A stretch of 64,000 nucleotides of DNA from Actinomadura flavalba DSM 45200. Its GTDB lineage: Bacteria; Actinomycetota; Actinomycetes; Streptosporangiales; Streptosporangiaceae. The stretch is taken from contig NZ_KB894097.1 in the NCBI RefSeq assembly GCF_000374305.1, positions 124,001-188,000 of the forward strand, written 5' to 3'. Each line of letters starts with the position of its first letter. Position 1 is the first letter of the stretch. The position numbers were made by a program, and so were the translations under genes. Positions 18,155-28,654 of this stretch are shown here, piece by piece. The notes under the pieces were generated by a model. The model ran no database searches. It was given only the letters and a program-made list of their open reading frames with translations, and was not told where the DNA came from.

Positions 18155-19249
18155 ATGGATCTGGAGTTTCTGCGACCGCTGTACGCGTCCACCGGCCCCG
18201 TCGCCTCGGTGCACCTGGACACCTCCCGCGACACCGCGGACGCCGACAAGCAGATCGAGCTGCGCTGGCGCGCCCTGCGCGACCGCCTCGCCGGGCAGGG
18301 CGCCGACAAGGCCACCCTCGACGCGCTGGAGGAGGTCGTCGGCGGCGTGCGCGGCATCGGCGGGCCGCAGGGCGAGGCGCTGTTCGCGTCCGGCGGCCGG
18401 GTGCTGGCCGTCCACACGATGACGCGCCCGCCCGCGCGCGACCACGCGTCCTGGCTTCCCGTCCCCGACCCGTTCGACCTGGTGCTCGACCGCGACCACC
18501 AGCTCCCCTACGTCGTGGTGGCGATCGACCGCGAGGGCGCCGACATCGACGGCTACCACGCGGCGGCGCACGACCCGGCGACCGAGCGCAGCTTCAACGG
18601 CAGCACGCTGCACATCCAGAAGGTCCGGACGGGCGGCATGGCGCAGGCCACCTACCACCGCCGCTCGGAGAACCTCTGGGCGGAGAACGCCGCGCACACG
18701 GCGGCGGACGTCGAGAAGGCCGTCAAGCGGGTCGACGCCGAGGCGATCTTCGTCGCGGGCGACGACCGCTCGATCAACATGATGCGCGCGCACCTGGAGA
18801 AGCTCGGCCCGCCGGTCGTCGAGATCCCCGGCGGACGCGACGACGGCGCCCAGGACCGGCTGCGCGAGGCCCTCGACGCCGCGCTGGAGAAGGAGATGAT
18901 CGGCAACCACGACGCCGCCCTCGCCGACTTCCGCGCCCGCGAGGCGCAGGGCACCGCCGTCGAAGGCACCCCGCGCACCCTCCAGGCGCTCTCGGACGGG
19001 CAGGTCGAGACGCTGCTGCTCGGCGCGGACCGTCCCGAGGACGAGCCCTGGCTCTACGCGTCCGCCGAGTCGCCGCTGCTCGTCGCGACCGACCCGAACG
19101 GCCTCGACAGCCCCACCGACCCCGTCCATGCCCCGGCGACGACGCTGCTGCTCCGCTCGGCCGTCCTCGGCGACGCGGGCTTCACCGAACTCCTCGATCA
19201 CGGCGACCCGACCGAGGGCACGGCGGCGACGCTCCGCTACACCCTCTGA
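18155..19249 (+). CDS. Vms1/release-factor-like protein (Rv2629 family)
   Basis: 364 residues. Resembles the actinobacterial Rv2629-type proteins of the baeRF/Vms1 group: FLRPLYASTGPVASVHLDTS at the start, VVVAIDREGADIDGY, GSTLHIQKVRTGG, then a domain with IFVAGDDRSINMM. Related eukaryotic Vms1/ANKZF1 proteins cleave peptidyl-tRNA on stalled ribosomes, and a ribosome-rescue role is inferred. Start ATG 18155 has only a weak GAGAG ribosome site. It follows the ROK gene by 28 bases. A long-loop hairpin terminator follows. Confidence 0.75.
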   Translation: MDLEFLRPLYASTGPVASVHLDTSRDTADADKQIELRWRALRDRLAGQGADKATLDALEEVVGGVRGIGGPQGEALFASGGRVLAVHTMTRPPARDHASWLPVPDPFDLVLDRDHQLPYVVVAIDREGADIDGYHAAAHDPATERSFNGSTLHIQKVRTGGMAQATYHRRSENLWAENAAHTAADVEKAVKRVDAEAIFVAGDDRSINMMRAHLEKLGPPVVEIPGGRDDGAQDRLREALDAALEKEMIGNHDAALADFRAREAQGTAVEGTPRTLQALSDGQVETLLLGADRPEDEPWLYASAESPLLVATDPNGLDSPTDPVHAPATTLLLRSAVLGDAGFTELLDHGDPTEGTAATLRYTL

Positions 19250-19268
19250 GCCGCCGCCGGGCATGGCG

Positions 19269-19312
19269 ATGCCCGCCGGCGTGAGCGGGCACGCGCTCGG
19301 GCCGGCGGGCAT
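19269..19312. terminator. Bidirectional hairpin terminator
   Basis: Perfect 12-bp arms ATGCCCGCCGGC (19269-19280) and GCCGGCGGGCAT (19301-19312) between convergent genes; the left arm can also pair with 19254-19264. Confidence 0.7.
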
Positions 19313-19343
19313 CGGGTGGTTCAGGGGACGGCCGGTCCCTGGC

Positions 19344-19589
19344 TCAGCGGGTGCCGGGCAGGTGACGGCCGTCCTTGTCGACGACGGAGCCGTTGTAGCA
19401 GTCGCCGGACTCGTCGCTGACACCGAGCACGTTGCGGATGGCCGCGCCGATGCCGACGATGTCGATCGAACGGCAGGTCTGGATGCCGATGATCTGCGTG
19501 TTCTGGTTGTCGTCGGCCTGAGCCGGGGCGGCGAAGGCCGTGAAGCCGGCCACGCCGATCAGCCCAGAGACGATCAGTCGCTTGAGCAC
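19344..19589 (-). CDS. Small secreted two-cysteine protein, chaplin-like
   Basis: 81-residue precursor. Signal peptide MLKRLIVSGLIGVAGFTAFA ending APAQA, then a mature part of about 56 residues (DDNQNTQIIGIQTCR, VGIGAAIRNVLGV, SGDCYNGS). The two cysteines are 25 residues apart around a hydrophobic core, as in chaplin-type surface peptides, though the canonical chaplin sequence is not matched. GTG 19589 follows GGAG at 5 bases. Monocistronic and convergent with the Vms1-like gene. Role at the cell surface is inferred only. Confidence 0.7.
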   Translation of the reverse strand: MLKRLIVSGLIGVAGFTAFAAPAQADDNQNTQIIGIQTCRSIDIVGIGAAIRNVLGVSDESGDCYNGSVVDKDGRHLPGTR

Positions 19590-19735
19590 TGGATCTCCGT
19601 TTCTTGGACATGCTTCGGTCCGGCCGGTAAACCCCGGCCGGGCACGGAGCGATGCCATCGCATCGCAAACGCCCCGGCAACGAGAACTGCCGAGCCTTTC
19701 CCGAAACATTGCCTTCTCCGGACCCTCGGTTACTC

Positions 19736-20491
19736 TTATGCCCGCCCCAGCCGCACCCGGACGACGAATGCGTGCAAATCAACCTCTGCCGGTGATTCAT
19801 CCGGAAGGTTCGACTTGTCGCGCTCATGCGTCAGCCGCTCGACGAGCCCCGCGACGTCGTCAGCCAGCCGCGCGTGCGACGGCGCCCAGGACGGCAGCCC
19901 GCCCCGCTCCGCCGCCGCCTTCGCCGCGATGAGGTCGGGCAGGTAGTCGGGCCCGTACTCGGGCGCCAGCCGCGTCAGGTCGGCCTCCACCTCGCCCGTG
20001 CGCATCAGGTGGATGCCCGTGTGCAGCGCCCGGTGCGTGTAGAGCAGCGCCTTGAGCCCGCCGTGCTCCTGGAACGCCCGCCACCTCGCCTGCCCGAACC
20101 CCAGGTAGTGGTGCGCGAAGCGGGTCGTGACGAGGCGGGGCAGGTGGCCGCGCAGTTCCTCGTGCTGCGGCGTGGTCTCCACGACGAGCGGCGAGGCGAG
20201 CTGCTCCAGGACGTCGCCGCTGCGCCGCAGCAGCAGCGTGCAGAACTTGGCGAGGTCGTGGGTGACGACGTCGGCCTCCACGCCGTCGTGGTCCCACATG
20301 CGCGTGAACGTCGTGCGGCCCTCGGTGAGGCCGACGAGTTCCTCCAGGGGAAGGAGGTGGACGCCGCGCAGGTCCACGTCGGAATCGGCGGACGGGAAGC
20401 CGTACAGGTGCGCGCCGCTGACGGTCACGAACGCGCGCGGGTAGGGGTGGAGTTCGGCCATGCGGGCGTGCAGGCCCTCGGGGAGTCTCAC
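19736..20491 (-). CDS. Nucleotidyltransferase superfamily protein (YcgL/COG3541-like)
   Basis: 251 residues. The nucleotidyltransferase core is visible near the start: VSGAHLYGFPSADSDVDLRG, that is G-S/A followed by D-x-D. The following LLRRSGDVLEQLASPL, and FAHHYLGFGQARW, HRALHTGIHLMRTGEVEADL helices match the COG3541 type. GTG 20491 overlaps the upstream gene as GTGA. With the upstream paralogue it forms a two-gene unit. Substrate unknown; RNA or antibiotic-like small molecules are both possible. Confidence 0.8.
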   Translation of the reverse strand: MRLPEGLHARMAELHPYPRAFVTVSGAHLYGFPSADSDVDLRGVHLLPLEELVGLTEGRTTFTRMWDHDGVEADVVTHDLAKFCTLLLRRSGDVLEQLASPLVVETTPQHEELRGHLPRLVTTRFAHHYLGFGQARWRAFQEHGGLKALLYTHRALHTGIHLMRTGEVEADLTRLAPEYGPDYLPDLIAAKAAAERGGLPSWAPSHARLADDVAGLVERLTHERDKSNLPDESPAEVDLHAFVVRVRLGRA

Positions 20492-21159
20492 GCGGCCAGG
20501 CTCCTTCGGCGGACGTCGGTCAGGAAGTTCTCCGCGCGGGTTCGGTCGGGGGTGGCGGGGAGGGCCGAGGGGCCCGTGGTGATCTGCGTGGTGAGGCGGT
20601 CGCGCCAGGCCGTCACGTCCGGCCAGGGGACCTCGCCGCGGCGGACGGCCAGCAGGGGTTCGCGGAGGGCGCCCACCTCGACCAGCGGTTCGCCGTGCCG
20701 GACGAGGTGCGCGCCGCTCTCCAGCAGCCGGAGCAGGTGCATGACGTGCTTCCAGCGGATCTCGCCGCCGTGGGTGCGGGCGTGGTTCTCCGCGCGGCGC
20801 AGTTGCGTCCGCGCGTAGTGCAGGAACGTGTCGCGCGCCCGCTCGGACAGGAACGCCGTCCGCAGCGCCAGCAGCTCCTCTCCGACGGGCGTGACGACCT
20901 CCCGCAGCGGTGACCACAGGCACTCCAGCACCGTCGGGTTCGCGGCCAGGGCCAGCGTGACGAACCGCTCGATCTCCCAGGAGAACTGCTCGGGGAGCGG
21001 TCCGTCGAGGTGGGTGGGCGGCTTGTCCAGGCGCCAGAACAGCGCGGCCGGGGCCGCGAAGACGCCGCGCCGGTCGGTGTCGCTGGCGTCGGTCGCCAGC
21101 CCGTAGGCGCGGGAGCCGGTGACGACCGACAGCACCGTGTGGTCGAGAAGTGCGGACAT
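20488..21159 (-). CDS. Nucleotidyltransferase superfamily protein, paralogue
   Basis: 223 residues, start ATG 21159 chosen at MSALLDHTVLSVVTGSRAYG because the conserved core begins there; the ribosome site is weak. Core motif TGSRAYGLATDASDTDRRG gives G-S and D-x-D. Later helices FLHYARTQLRRAEN, IRWKHVMHLLRLLESG match the downstream gene in layout but not closely in sequence. The pair is coupled by a 4-base overlap and divergent from the GH13 gene. Function unknown. Confidence 0.8.
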   Translation of the reverse strand: MSALLDHTVLSVVTGSRAYGLATDASDTDRRGVFAAPAALFWRLDKPPTHLDGPLPEQFSWEIERFVTLALAANPTVLECLWSPLREVVTPVGEELLALRTAFLSERARDTFLHYARTQLRRAENHARTHGGEIRWKHVMHLLRLLESGAHLVRHGEPLVEVGALREPLLAVRRGEVPWPDVTAWRDRLTTQITTGPSALPATPDRTRAENFLTDVRRRSLAA

Positions 21160-21274
21160 GGGCGGCAAGGCTGCCGCATCCGCCCAGAGCACGACAACCG
21201 AGATTGCCGGGTTCGGCGGCGCGCGACCGGGCATCGTGATCGCGGACGATCCGTGGGACGAGGGAGCAGACGCG

Positions 21275-22894
<1,620 letters not shown>

Positions 22895-22924
22895 CCGCGC
22901 CGCATCACGGTTGGGTCACGGGGA

Positions 22925-22971
22925 TTGACAGTGACGTGGCTCACGGTCTTTTCTTCGTGGGAGCGCTCCCA
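22925..22971 (+). promoter_or_regulatory. Promoter and CebR operator of the cebEFG-bglC operon
   Basis: TTGACA at 22925-22930 is a good -35 element; the -10 is weak. TGGGAGCGCTCCCA at 22958-22971 is a perfect 14-bp palindrome identical to the known CebR operator of Streptomyces, 34 bases before cebE, placed to block transcription when no cellobiose is present. Confidence 0.9.
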
Positions 22972-23005
22972 CACCCACCCACCCTGAAGCGAGAGGGGCC
23001 CGCGG

Positions 23006-24310
23006 ATGCGAGGCAACGGACGGAACGGACCCCGGTTCCTGGCAGTGGCGGCCATAACCGCGCTGCTCGCGAGCACGGCCGTCGCCTGCGGCGGCGGAGA
23101 CGACGCCGGCTCCGGCGACGTCGAACTGACCGTCGACACCTTCGGCGAGTTCGGCTACGAGCAGCTCTACAAGCAGTACGAGGCGTCGCACTCCGGCGTG
23201 AAGATCAAGCAGCGCAAGGTCTCGGTGCTGGACGACTACATCCCGCGCCTCCAGCGCTGGATCGCCACCGGCAGCGGCGCGGGCGACGTCGTCGCGCTGG
23301 AGGAGGGCATCCTGCCCGCCTACATGCAGCAGCCGGACAAGTTCGTGAACCTCTTCGACCACGGCGGACGCGAACTCCAGAACGACTACCTGCCGTGGAA
23401 GTGGCAGATGGGCGTCACGCCCGACGGCAAGCGGCTCGTCGGCCTCGGCACCGACATCGGGCCGCTCGGCCTGTGCTACCGCAAGGACCTGTTCGCCAAG
23501 GCGGGCCTGCCCACCGAGCGCGACGAGGTCACCGAGCTGTGGCCGACGTGGGACGCGTTCCTGGAGACCGGCAAGCGGTTCCAGGCCAAGGAGCCGAAGA
23601 CCAAGTGGCTCGACGGCCCGGCCGCGCTGCTGCGCGCCACCGTCCTCCAGGACGCGGGCGCGGGCCCCGGCCACAGCTACTTCGACAAGGCGAACAACCT
23701 CGTCGTCGAGACGAACCCGGCGGTGCGGTCGGCGTTCGACAAGGTGCTGAAGTTCCAGGAGGCCGGGCTCACCGCCGACATGCAGATCTTCACTCCGCCG
23801 TGGCAGACGGCGCTCAAGCGCAGCACGTTCGCGACGCTGCCGTGCCCGTCGTGGATGCTCGGCGGCATCGAGGAGTTCACCGGCGCCGAGGGCAAGGGCA
23901 AGTGGGACGTCGCGGGCGTGCCGGGCGGGTCGGGCTACTGGGGCGGCTCGTGGCTGGCCGTGCCCAAGCAGAGCAAGCACCCGAAGGAGGCGGCGGAGCT
24001 GGCGAAGTTCCTGTCGAGCCCGCAGGGCCAGATCGGCGCGTACAAGGACAAGAACACCTTCCCGTCGTCGCCGCAGGCGCAGCGCGACCCGGCCGTGGCG
24101 GGCGCGACCAGCGCCTACTTCAGCGACGCGCCCACCGGAAAGATCTTCGGTGACATGGCGTCGCAGGTGAGGCCCGTCCACCTCGGGCCGAAGAACGAGG
24201 ACGTCCGGCAGGCCGTGGAGAACGTGCTGATCTCGGTCGGCCAGGGCCGCGTCAAGCCCGGTGACGCCTGGGCCCGCGCCGTCGAGGCGGCGAAGAAGGC
24301 CGCGCGCTAG
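23006..24310 (+). CDS. cebE: Cellobiose ABC transporter substrate-binding lipoprotein
   Basis: 434-residue extracellular binding protein for cellobiose or cello-oligosaccharides. Lipoprotein signal with Cys28 in the lipobox STAVAC. Family 1 sugar-binding layout: TVDTFGEFGYEQLYKQYEA, DVVALEEG, PTWDAFLETGKRFQAK, WGGSWLAVPKQSKHPKEAAE. First gene of cebE-cebF-cebG-bglC, downstream of the CebR operator. Like the Streptomyces system, no ATPase gene is present; a shared MsiK-type ATPase elsewhere is expected. Confidence 0.9.
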   Translation: MRGNGRNGPRFLAVAAITALLASTAVACGGGDDAGSGDVELTVDTFGEFGYEQLYKQYEASHSGVKIKQRKVSVLDDYIPRLQRWIATGSGAGDVVALEEGILPAYMQQPDKFVNLFDHGGRELQNDYLPWKWQMGVTPDGKRLVGLGTDIGPLGLCYRKDLFAKAGLPTERDEVTELWPTWDAFLETGKRFQAKEPKTKWLDGPAALLRATVLQDAGAGPGHSYFDKANNLVVETNPAVRSAFDKVLKFQEAGLTADMQIFTPPWQTALKRSTFATLPCPSWMLGGIEEFTGAEGKGKWDVAGVPGGSGYWGGSWLAVPKQSKHPKEAAELAKFLSSPQGQIGAYKDKNTFPSSPQAQRDPAVAGATSAYFSDAPTGKIFGDMASQVRPVHLGPKNEDVRQAVENVLISVGQGRVKPGDAWARAVEAAKKAAR

Positions 24311-24380
24311 CCCGGCCCGATCGCCCGGGGGCGCCGCCCGGCGGCGGCGCCCCTCCCCCGGCCTCCCCGGAAAGGACGTC

Positions 24381-25352
24381 ATGAGCCTCGATCTGCGGCC
24401 CGCCCGCACCGACCGGCGGGCGCGCCCCGCCGCCAAGGCGCCGCCGCGCAGCCGCCTCGCCCGGTTCGAGCTGAAATTCTCCCCCTACCTGTTCATCTCG
24501 CCGTTCTTCCTGGTGTTCCTCGTCTTCGGCGGGTTCCCGCTCGTCTACACGCTGTGGGTCTCGCTGCACGACTGGGGCCTGCTGTCGGGGAACCGCGACT
24601 TCGTCGGGCTGGACAACTTCGCGTACCTGGCCGGGGACGGTGACTTCTGGCGCGCGGTCGTCAACACCGTCGGCATCTTCCTGCTCGCGACGATCCCGCA
24701 GCTCCTGCTGGCGCTCGGCGTCGCGGCGGCGCTCGACCGGCGCATGAAGGCGAGCACGCTGTTCCGCGTCGGGATGGTCGCGCCGCTGGTCACCTCGACC
24801 GCCGCCGTCGCGATCGTGTTCACGCAGATCTTCGACCGCGACTTCGGCGTCGTGAACTACCTGCTCGGCCTGGCCGGGATCGGCCCGATCGACTGGACGG
24901 TCGCGCGCGGCTGGTCGTGGGTGGCGATCTCGGCCATGGTCAACTGGCGCTGGATCGGCTACAACGCGCTCATCTACCTCGCCGCGATGCAGGCGATCCC
25001 GCGCGACCTGTACGAGGCCGCCGCGATCGACGGCGCGTCCCGGCTGCGCCAGTTCTGGCAGATCACCGTCCCGCTGCTGCGTCCGACGATCGTCTTCACG
25101 GTGATCATCTCGACGATCGGCGGGCTCCAGCTCTTCACCGAGCCGGTGCTGTTCGGCGCCGGTTCGTCCAACCGGATGGACGGGGGCGCGATGCACCAGT
25201 TCCAGACGATCACGATGTACATGTTCGACAACGCCTTCGGTGAGGACCGCTACGGCTACGGGGCCGCGATCGCCTGGGCGCTGTTCCTCATGATCATCGC
25301 GTTCTCGCTGGTGAACTTCCTGCTGGTGCGGCGCGCGGGAGGCACCCGGTGA
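24381..25352 (+). CDS. cebF: Cellobiose ABC transporter permease
   Basis: 323-residue inner-membrane subunit. Six hydrophobic segments and the EAA loop EAAAIDGASRLRQFWQITVP, which contacts the ATPase. LFISPFFLVFLVFGGFPLVY is the first transmembrane span after a basic N-terminus. ATG 24381 follows GGAAAGGA; the longer ORF upstream is Arg/Pro-rich intergenic sequence. Stop overlaps the cebG start by 4 bases. Confidence 0.9.
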   Translation: MSLDLRPARTDRRARPAAKAPPRSRLARFELKFSPYLFISPFFLVFLVFGGFPLVYTLWVSLHDWGLLSGNRDFVGLDNFAYLAGDGDFWRAVVNTVGIFLLATIPQLLLALGVAAALDRRMKASTLFRVGMVAPLVTSTAAVAIVFTQIFDRDFGVVNYLLGLAGIGPIDWTVARGWSWVAISAMVNWRWIGYNALIYLAAMQAIPRDLYEAAAIDGASRLRQFWQITVPLLRPTIVFTVIISTIGGLQLFTEPVLFGAGSSNRMDGGAMHQFQTITMYMFDNAFGEDRYGYGAAIAWALFLMIIAFSLVNFLLVRRAGGTR

Positions 25353-26224
25353 CCGCGCCGCTCGCGGCGCGCGTCCGCCGCCGTCCCGGCCGGATGCGCG
25401 GCCTGTGGGACGCCAGCCCGCTCACTTACCTCGCGCTCGTCGTCGCGATCGTGCTGTCGCTGTTCCCGATCTACTGGATGATCGTCATCGCGACGCGCGG
25501 CAACGACGTCGTCGCGGACGTCCCGCCGCCGATGCTGCCGGGCGGACAGTTCGGCGAGAACGCAGCGCGGCTGTTCGCCAATGAGGACGCCTACTTCCTC
25601 AAGGGCCTGCTGAACTCGGCGGTCGTGTCGGGTGCGGTGACGCTGTCCACGGTGTTCTTCGCGTCGCTGGCCGGGTTCGCGTTCGCCAAGCTGCGCTTCC
25701 GGGGACGCAACGCGCTGCTGCTGACGATCGTCGCGACGATGATGATCCCGGTGCAGATGGGCATCATCCCGCTGTACATGATCATGGTGCGGCTGGGCTG
25801 GCAGAACAGCCTGCAAGCCGTGATCGTCCCGTTCCTGGTCACCGGGTTCGGCGTGTTCATGATGCGGCAGTACGCCGACCAGGCCGTCCCCGACGAGCTG
25901 ATCGAGGCCGCCCGCGTGGACGGCTGCACCACGTTCGGCATCTACTGGCGCGTCGTGCTGCCCGCGCTGCGCCCGGCGGCGGGCGTCCTCGGCCTGCTGA
26001 CGTTCATGCAGACGTGGAACGAGTTCATGTGGCCGCTCGCGGTGCTGAACCCCGACAACCCGACCGTCCAGCTCTCCATCAACAACCTCGCGAACGCCTA
26101 CTTCGCGGACTACTCGCTCATGTTCGCGGGGACGACGGTCGCGGTCCTGCCGCTGCTCGTCGTCTTCGTGATCTTCGGCCGCCAGATCATCGGCGGCATC
26201 ATGGAAGGTGCGGTGAAGGCGTGA
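25349..26224 (+). CDS. cebG: Cellobiose ABC transporter permease
   Basis: 291-residue second permease. LTYLALVVAIVLSLFPIYWM is the first membrane span; the EAA loop reads EAARVDGCTTFGIYWRVVLP; ends VIFGRQIIGGIMEGAVKA, typical of this subunit. Coupled by 4-base overlaps to cebF before and bglC after (GTGA both times), so import and hydrolysis are made together. Confidence 0.92.
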   Translation: MTAPLAARVRRRPGRMRGLWDASPLTYLALVVAIVLSLFPIYWMIVIATRGNDVVADVPPPMLPGGQFGENAARLFANEDAYFLKGLLNSAVVSGAVTLSTVFFASLAGFAFAKLRFRGRNALLLTIVATMMIPVQMGIIPLYMIMVRLGWQNSLQAVIVPFLVTGFGVFMMRQYADQAVPDELIEAARVDGCTTFGIYWRVVLPALRPAAGVLGLLTFMQTWNEFMWPLAVLNPDNPTVQLSINNLANAYFADYSLMFAGTTVAVLPLLVVFVIFGRQIIGGIMEGAVKA

Positions 26225-27597
26225 CCTCCTTCGCGTTCCCCCCGTCGTTCCGGTTCGGCGCGGCCACCGCCGCGTACCAGATCGAGGGCGCCGCCGCCGA
26301 GGACGGGCGCGGCCCGTCCATCTGGGACGACTTCTGCCGCACCCCCGGCAAGGTCCTGCACGGCGACACCGGCGACGTCGCGGTGGACCACTACCACCGG
26401 TACGCCGACGACATCGCGCTCATGCGGGACCTCGGGCTGCGCGCCTACCGGTTCTCGATCTCCTGGCCGCGCGTCCAGCCCGCCGGGACCGGGCCGCTCA
26501 ACCCGGCCGGAGCCGACTTCTACCGGCGCCTCGTCGACGGCCTGCTGGAGGCGGGCATCGAACCGTGGCCGACGCTCTACCACTGGGACCTGCCGAGCCC
26601 GCTGGAGAAGGCGGGCGGCTGGCCCGAGCGCGACACCGCCGCCCGCTTCGCGGACTACGCCGCCGCGATCCACGACGTGCTCGGCGACCGCGTCCGGAAC
26701 TGGACGACGATCAACGAGCCGTGGTGCGCGGCGTTCCTCGGCTACGCCTCCGGCGAGCACGCGCCCGGCCGGGTCGAACCGGCCGCCGCGCTGCACGCCG
26801 CGCACCACCTGCTGACCGGGCACGGCCTGGCCGTGCGGGCGATGCGGGCGCAGCGGCCCGGCAACCGGTTCGGCGCCGCCGTCAACCTGTACGCGGTGTC
26901 CCCGGAGACCGGCGACCCGGCCGACGCCGACGCCGCGCGGCGCGTCGACGGGATGCAGAACCGGTTCTTCCTCGACCCGCTGTTCCGGGGCCGCTACCCC
27001 GCCGACGTCCTCACCGACCTGGCGCCGTACGGGTTCGACCCGTCCGGCACCGAGGTCGCCGCGCAGCCGCTCGACCACCTGGGCGTCAACTACTACAGCC
27101 GGTTCACCGTCTCGGGGCTGCCCGGGACGGCGGCGCAGGCGGTGTCGTCGCCGTACTCGACGCTGTCGCCGTGGGTCGGCAGCGAGTCCGTCCGGTTCGT
27201 CGCGACGGGCCGTCCCGTCACCGGCATGGGCTGGGAGATCGACGAGAGCGGCCTGCTGGAGGTCCTGACCCGGCTGCACCGCGAGTATCCGGCGGTGCCG
27301 CTGCACATCACCGAGAACGGCGCCGGCTACGACGAGGACGCCGCCCCGGGCGCGACCGTGGACGACCGGGAACGCATCGCCTACATCGCCGCCCACCTGC
27401 GCGCCTGCGCCCGCGCCCGCGAGCGCGGCGTGCCGCTGGAGGGGTACTTCGTCTGGTCGCTGCTGGACAACTTCGAGTGGTCCTGGGGGTACTCCAAGCG
27501 GTTCGGGCTCGTCCGGGTCGACTACGCCACCCAGGAGCGGACGCCCAAGGCCAGCGCGCGCTGGTACGCGGACGTCATCGCGAACGGCTCGCTGTAG
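26221..27597 (+). CDS. bglC: GH1 beta-glucosidase
   Basis: 458-residue cytoplasmic enzyme splitting imported cellobiose to glucose. FPPSFRFGAATAAYQIEGAA starts the barrel; acid/base Glu in TTINEPW, nucleophile Glu in ITENGAGYDE, aglycone motif WSLLDNFEWSWGYSKRFG. GTG 26221 overlaps the cebG stop. Last gene of the operon, 46 bases before cebR. Glucose formed here is the likely substrate of the local glk. Confidence 0.94.
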   Translation: MTSFAFPPSFRFGAATAAYQIEGAAAEDGRGPSIWDDFCRTPGKVLHGDTGDVAVDHYHRYADDIALMRDLGLRAYRFSISWPRVQPAGTGPLNPAGADFYRRLVDGLLEAGIEPWPTLYHWDLPSPLEKAGGWPERDTAARFADYAAAIHDVLGDRVRNWTTINEPWCAAFLGYASGEHAPGRVEPAAALHAAHHLLTGHGLAVRAMRAQRPGNRFGAAVNLYAVSPETGDPADADAARRVDGMQNRFFLDPLFRGRYPADVLTDLAPYGFDPSGTEVAAQPLDHLGVNYYSRFTVSGLPGTAAQAVSSPYSTLSPWVGSESVRFVATGRPVTGMGWEIDESGLLEVLTRLHREYPAVPLHITENGAGYDEDAAPGATVDDRERIAYIAAHLRACARARERGVPLEGYFVWSLLDNFEWSWGYSKRFGLVRVDYATQERTPKASARWYADVIANGSL

Positions 27598-27643
27598 CCG
27601 GGGGCGTGCGGTAAAGGTGGTGCATCGCGGCGAAGGGGGAGCC

Positions 27644-28654
27644 ATGGCGGAGCGGAGCGCGCGGCCGACGCTGGAGGAGGTCGCGGCGCGGGCGGGGGTC
27701 GGGCGCGGCACGGTGTCGCGGGTCGTCAACGGCTCGCCGCGGGTCAGCGCGCAGGCGCGCGAGGCGGTGCTGAAGGCGATCGACGAGCTGGGCTACGTGC
27801 CCAACCGGGCGGCCCGCTCGCTCGTCACCCGGCGCACCGACACCGTGGCGCTCGTCGTCGCCGAGTCCGAGCAGCGGCTGTTCGGTGAGCCGTACTTCGC
27901 CGGGATCGTCCGGGGCATCAGCACCGTCCTCGGGGACACCGGGCTGCAACTGCTGCTGGCCCTCGCCCGGTCCCCGCAGGAGTACGCGCGGCTCGCGGAC
28001 TACCTGACGCCGCAGCACGTGGACGGCGTGCTGCTCGCCTCCCTGCACGCGCAGGACCCGCTTCCCGCGCGGCTGGAGGCGGGCGGCACGCCGACCGTGC
28101 TCGGCGGCCGCCCGCCCGGCGTCACGCCCGTCAGCTACGTGGACGCCGACAACCGCTCCGGTGCCCGCGAGGCCGTCGAGCACCTGGTGCGGACGGGCCG
28201 CCGCCGCATCGCCACGATCGCCGGGCCGCAGGACATGGGCGTCGGCATCGACCGGCTCACCGGCTACCGCGACGCGCTCACCGCCGCCGGGCTGCCCGAG
28301 CTGGTCGCCTACGGCGACTTCGGGGAGCCGTCCGGCATCGCCGCCGCCGAGGAGCTGCTGGCCCGCGACCCCGCGCTGGACGCCGTGTTCGCCGCCGACG
28401 ACCCGATGGCGCTCGGCGCGCTGCGCGTGCTGCGGCGGCACGGGCGGGACGTGCCCGGGGACGTCGCCGTCGTCGGGTTCGACGACTCGGCGGCGGCGCC
28501 GCTCGCGGACCCCCCGCTCACGACCGTGCACCAGTCGGAGGAGGAGATGGGCCGGGAGATGGCGCGGCTGCTCGTCTCCCGGATTCGCGGCGAGGCCGTC
28601 GCCGAACCGGTCGTCATCCTGCCGACGCGTCTCGTGGTGCGCGAGTCCGCCTGA
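27644..28654 (+). CDS. cebR: LacI-family cellobiose repressor CebR
   Basis: 336 residues: LacI HTH TLEEVAARAGVGRGTVSRVV with hinge helix NRAARSLVTRRT, then a periplasmic-binding-like core (YFAGIVRGIS, VDGVLLASLH, GVGIDRLTGYRDAL, VVGFDDSAAAPLADPPLTTV). Position after cebEFG-bglC and the perfect CebR operators at 22958 and 30027 make the assignment firm. ATG 27644 follows GGGGGA. Its 3' end overlaps the convergent second GH1 gene by 41 bases, so antisense effects between the two are possible. Confidence 0.93.
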   Translation: MAERSARPTLEEVAARAGVGRGTVSRVVNGSPRVSAQAREAVLKAIDELGYVPNRAARSLVTRRTDTVALVVAESEQRLFGEPYFAGIVRGISTVLGDTGLQLLLALARSPQEYARLADYLTPQHVDGVLLASLHAQDPLPARLEAGGTPTVLGGRPPGVTPVSYVDADNRSGAREAVEHLVRTGRRRIATIAGPQDMGVGIDRLTGYRDALTAAGLPELVAYGDFGEPSGIAAAEELLARDPALDAVFAADDPMALGALRVLRRHGRDVPGDVAVVGFDDSAAAPLADPPLTTVHQSEEEMGREMARLLVSRIRGEAVAEPVVILPTRLVVRESA

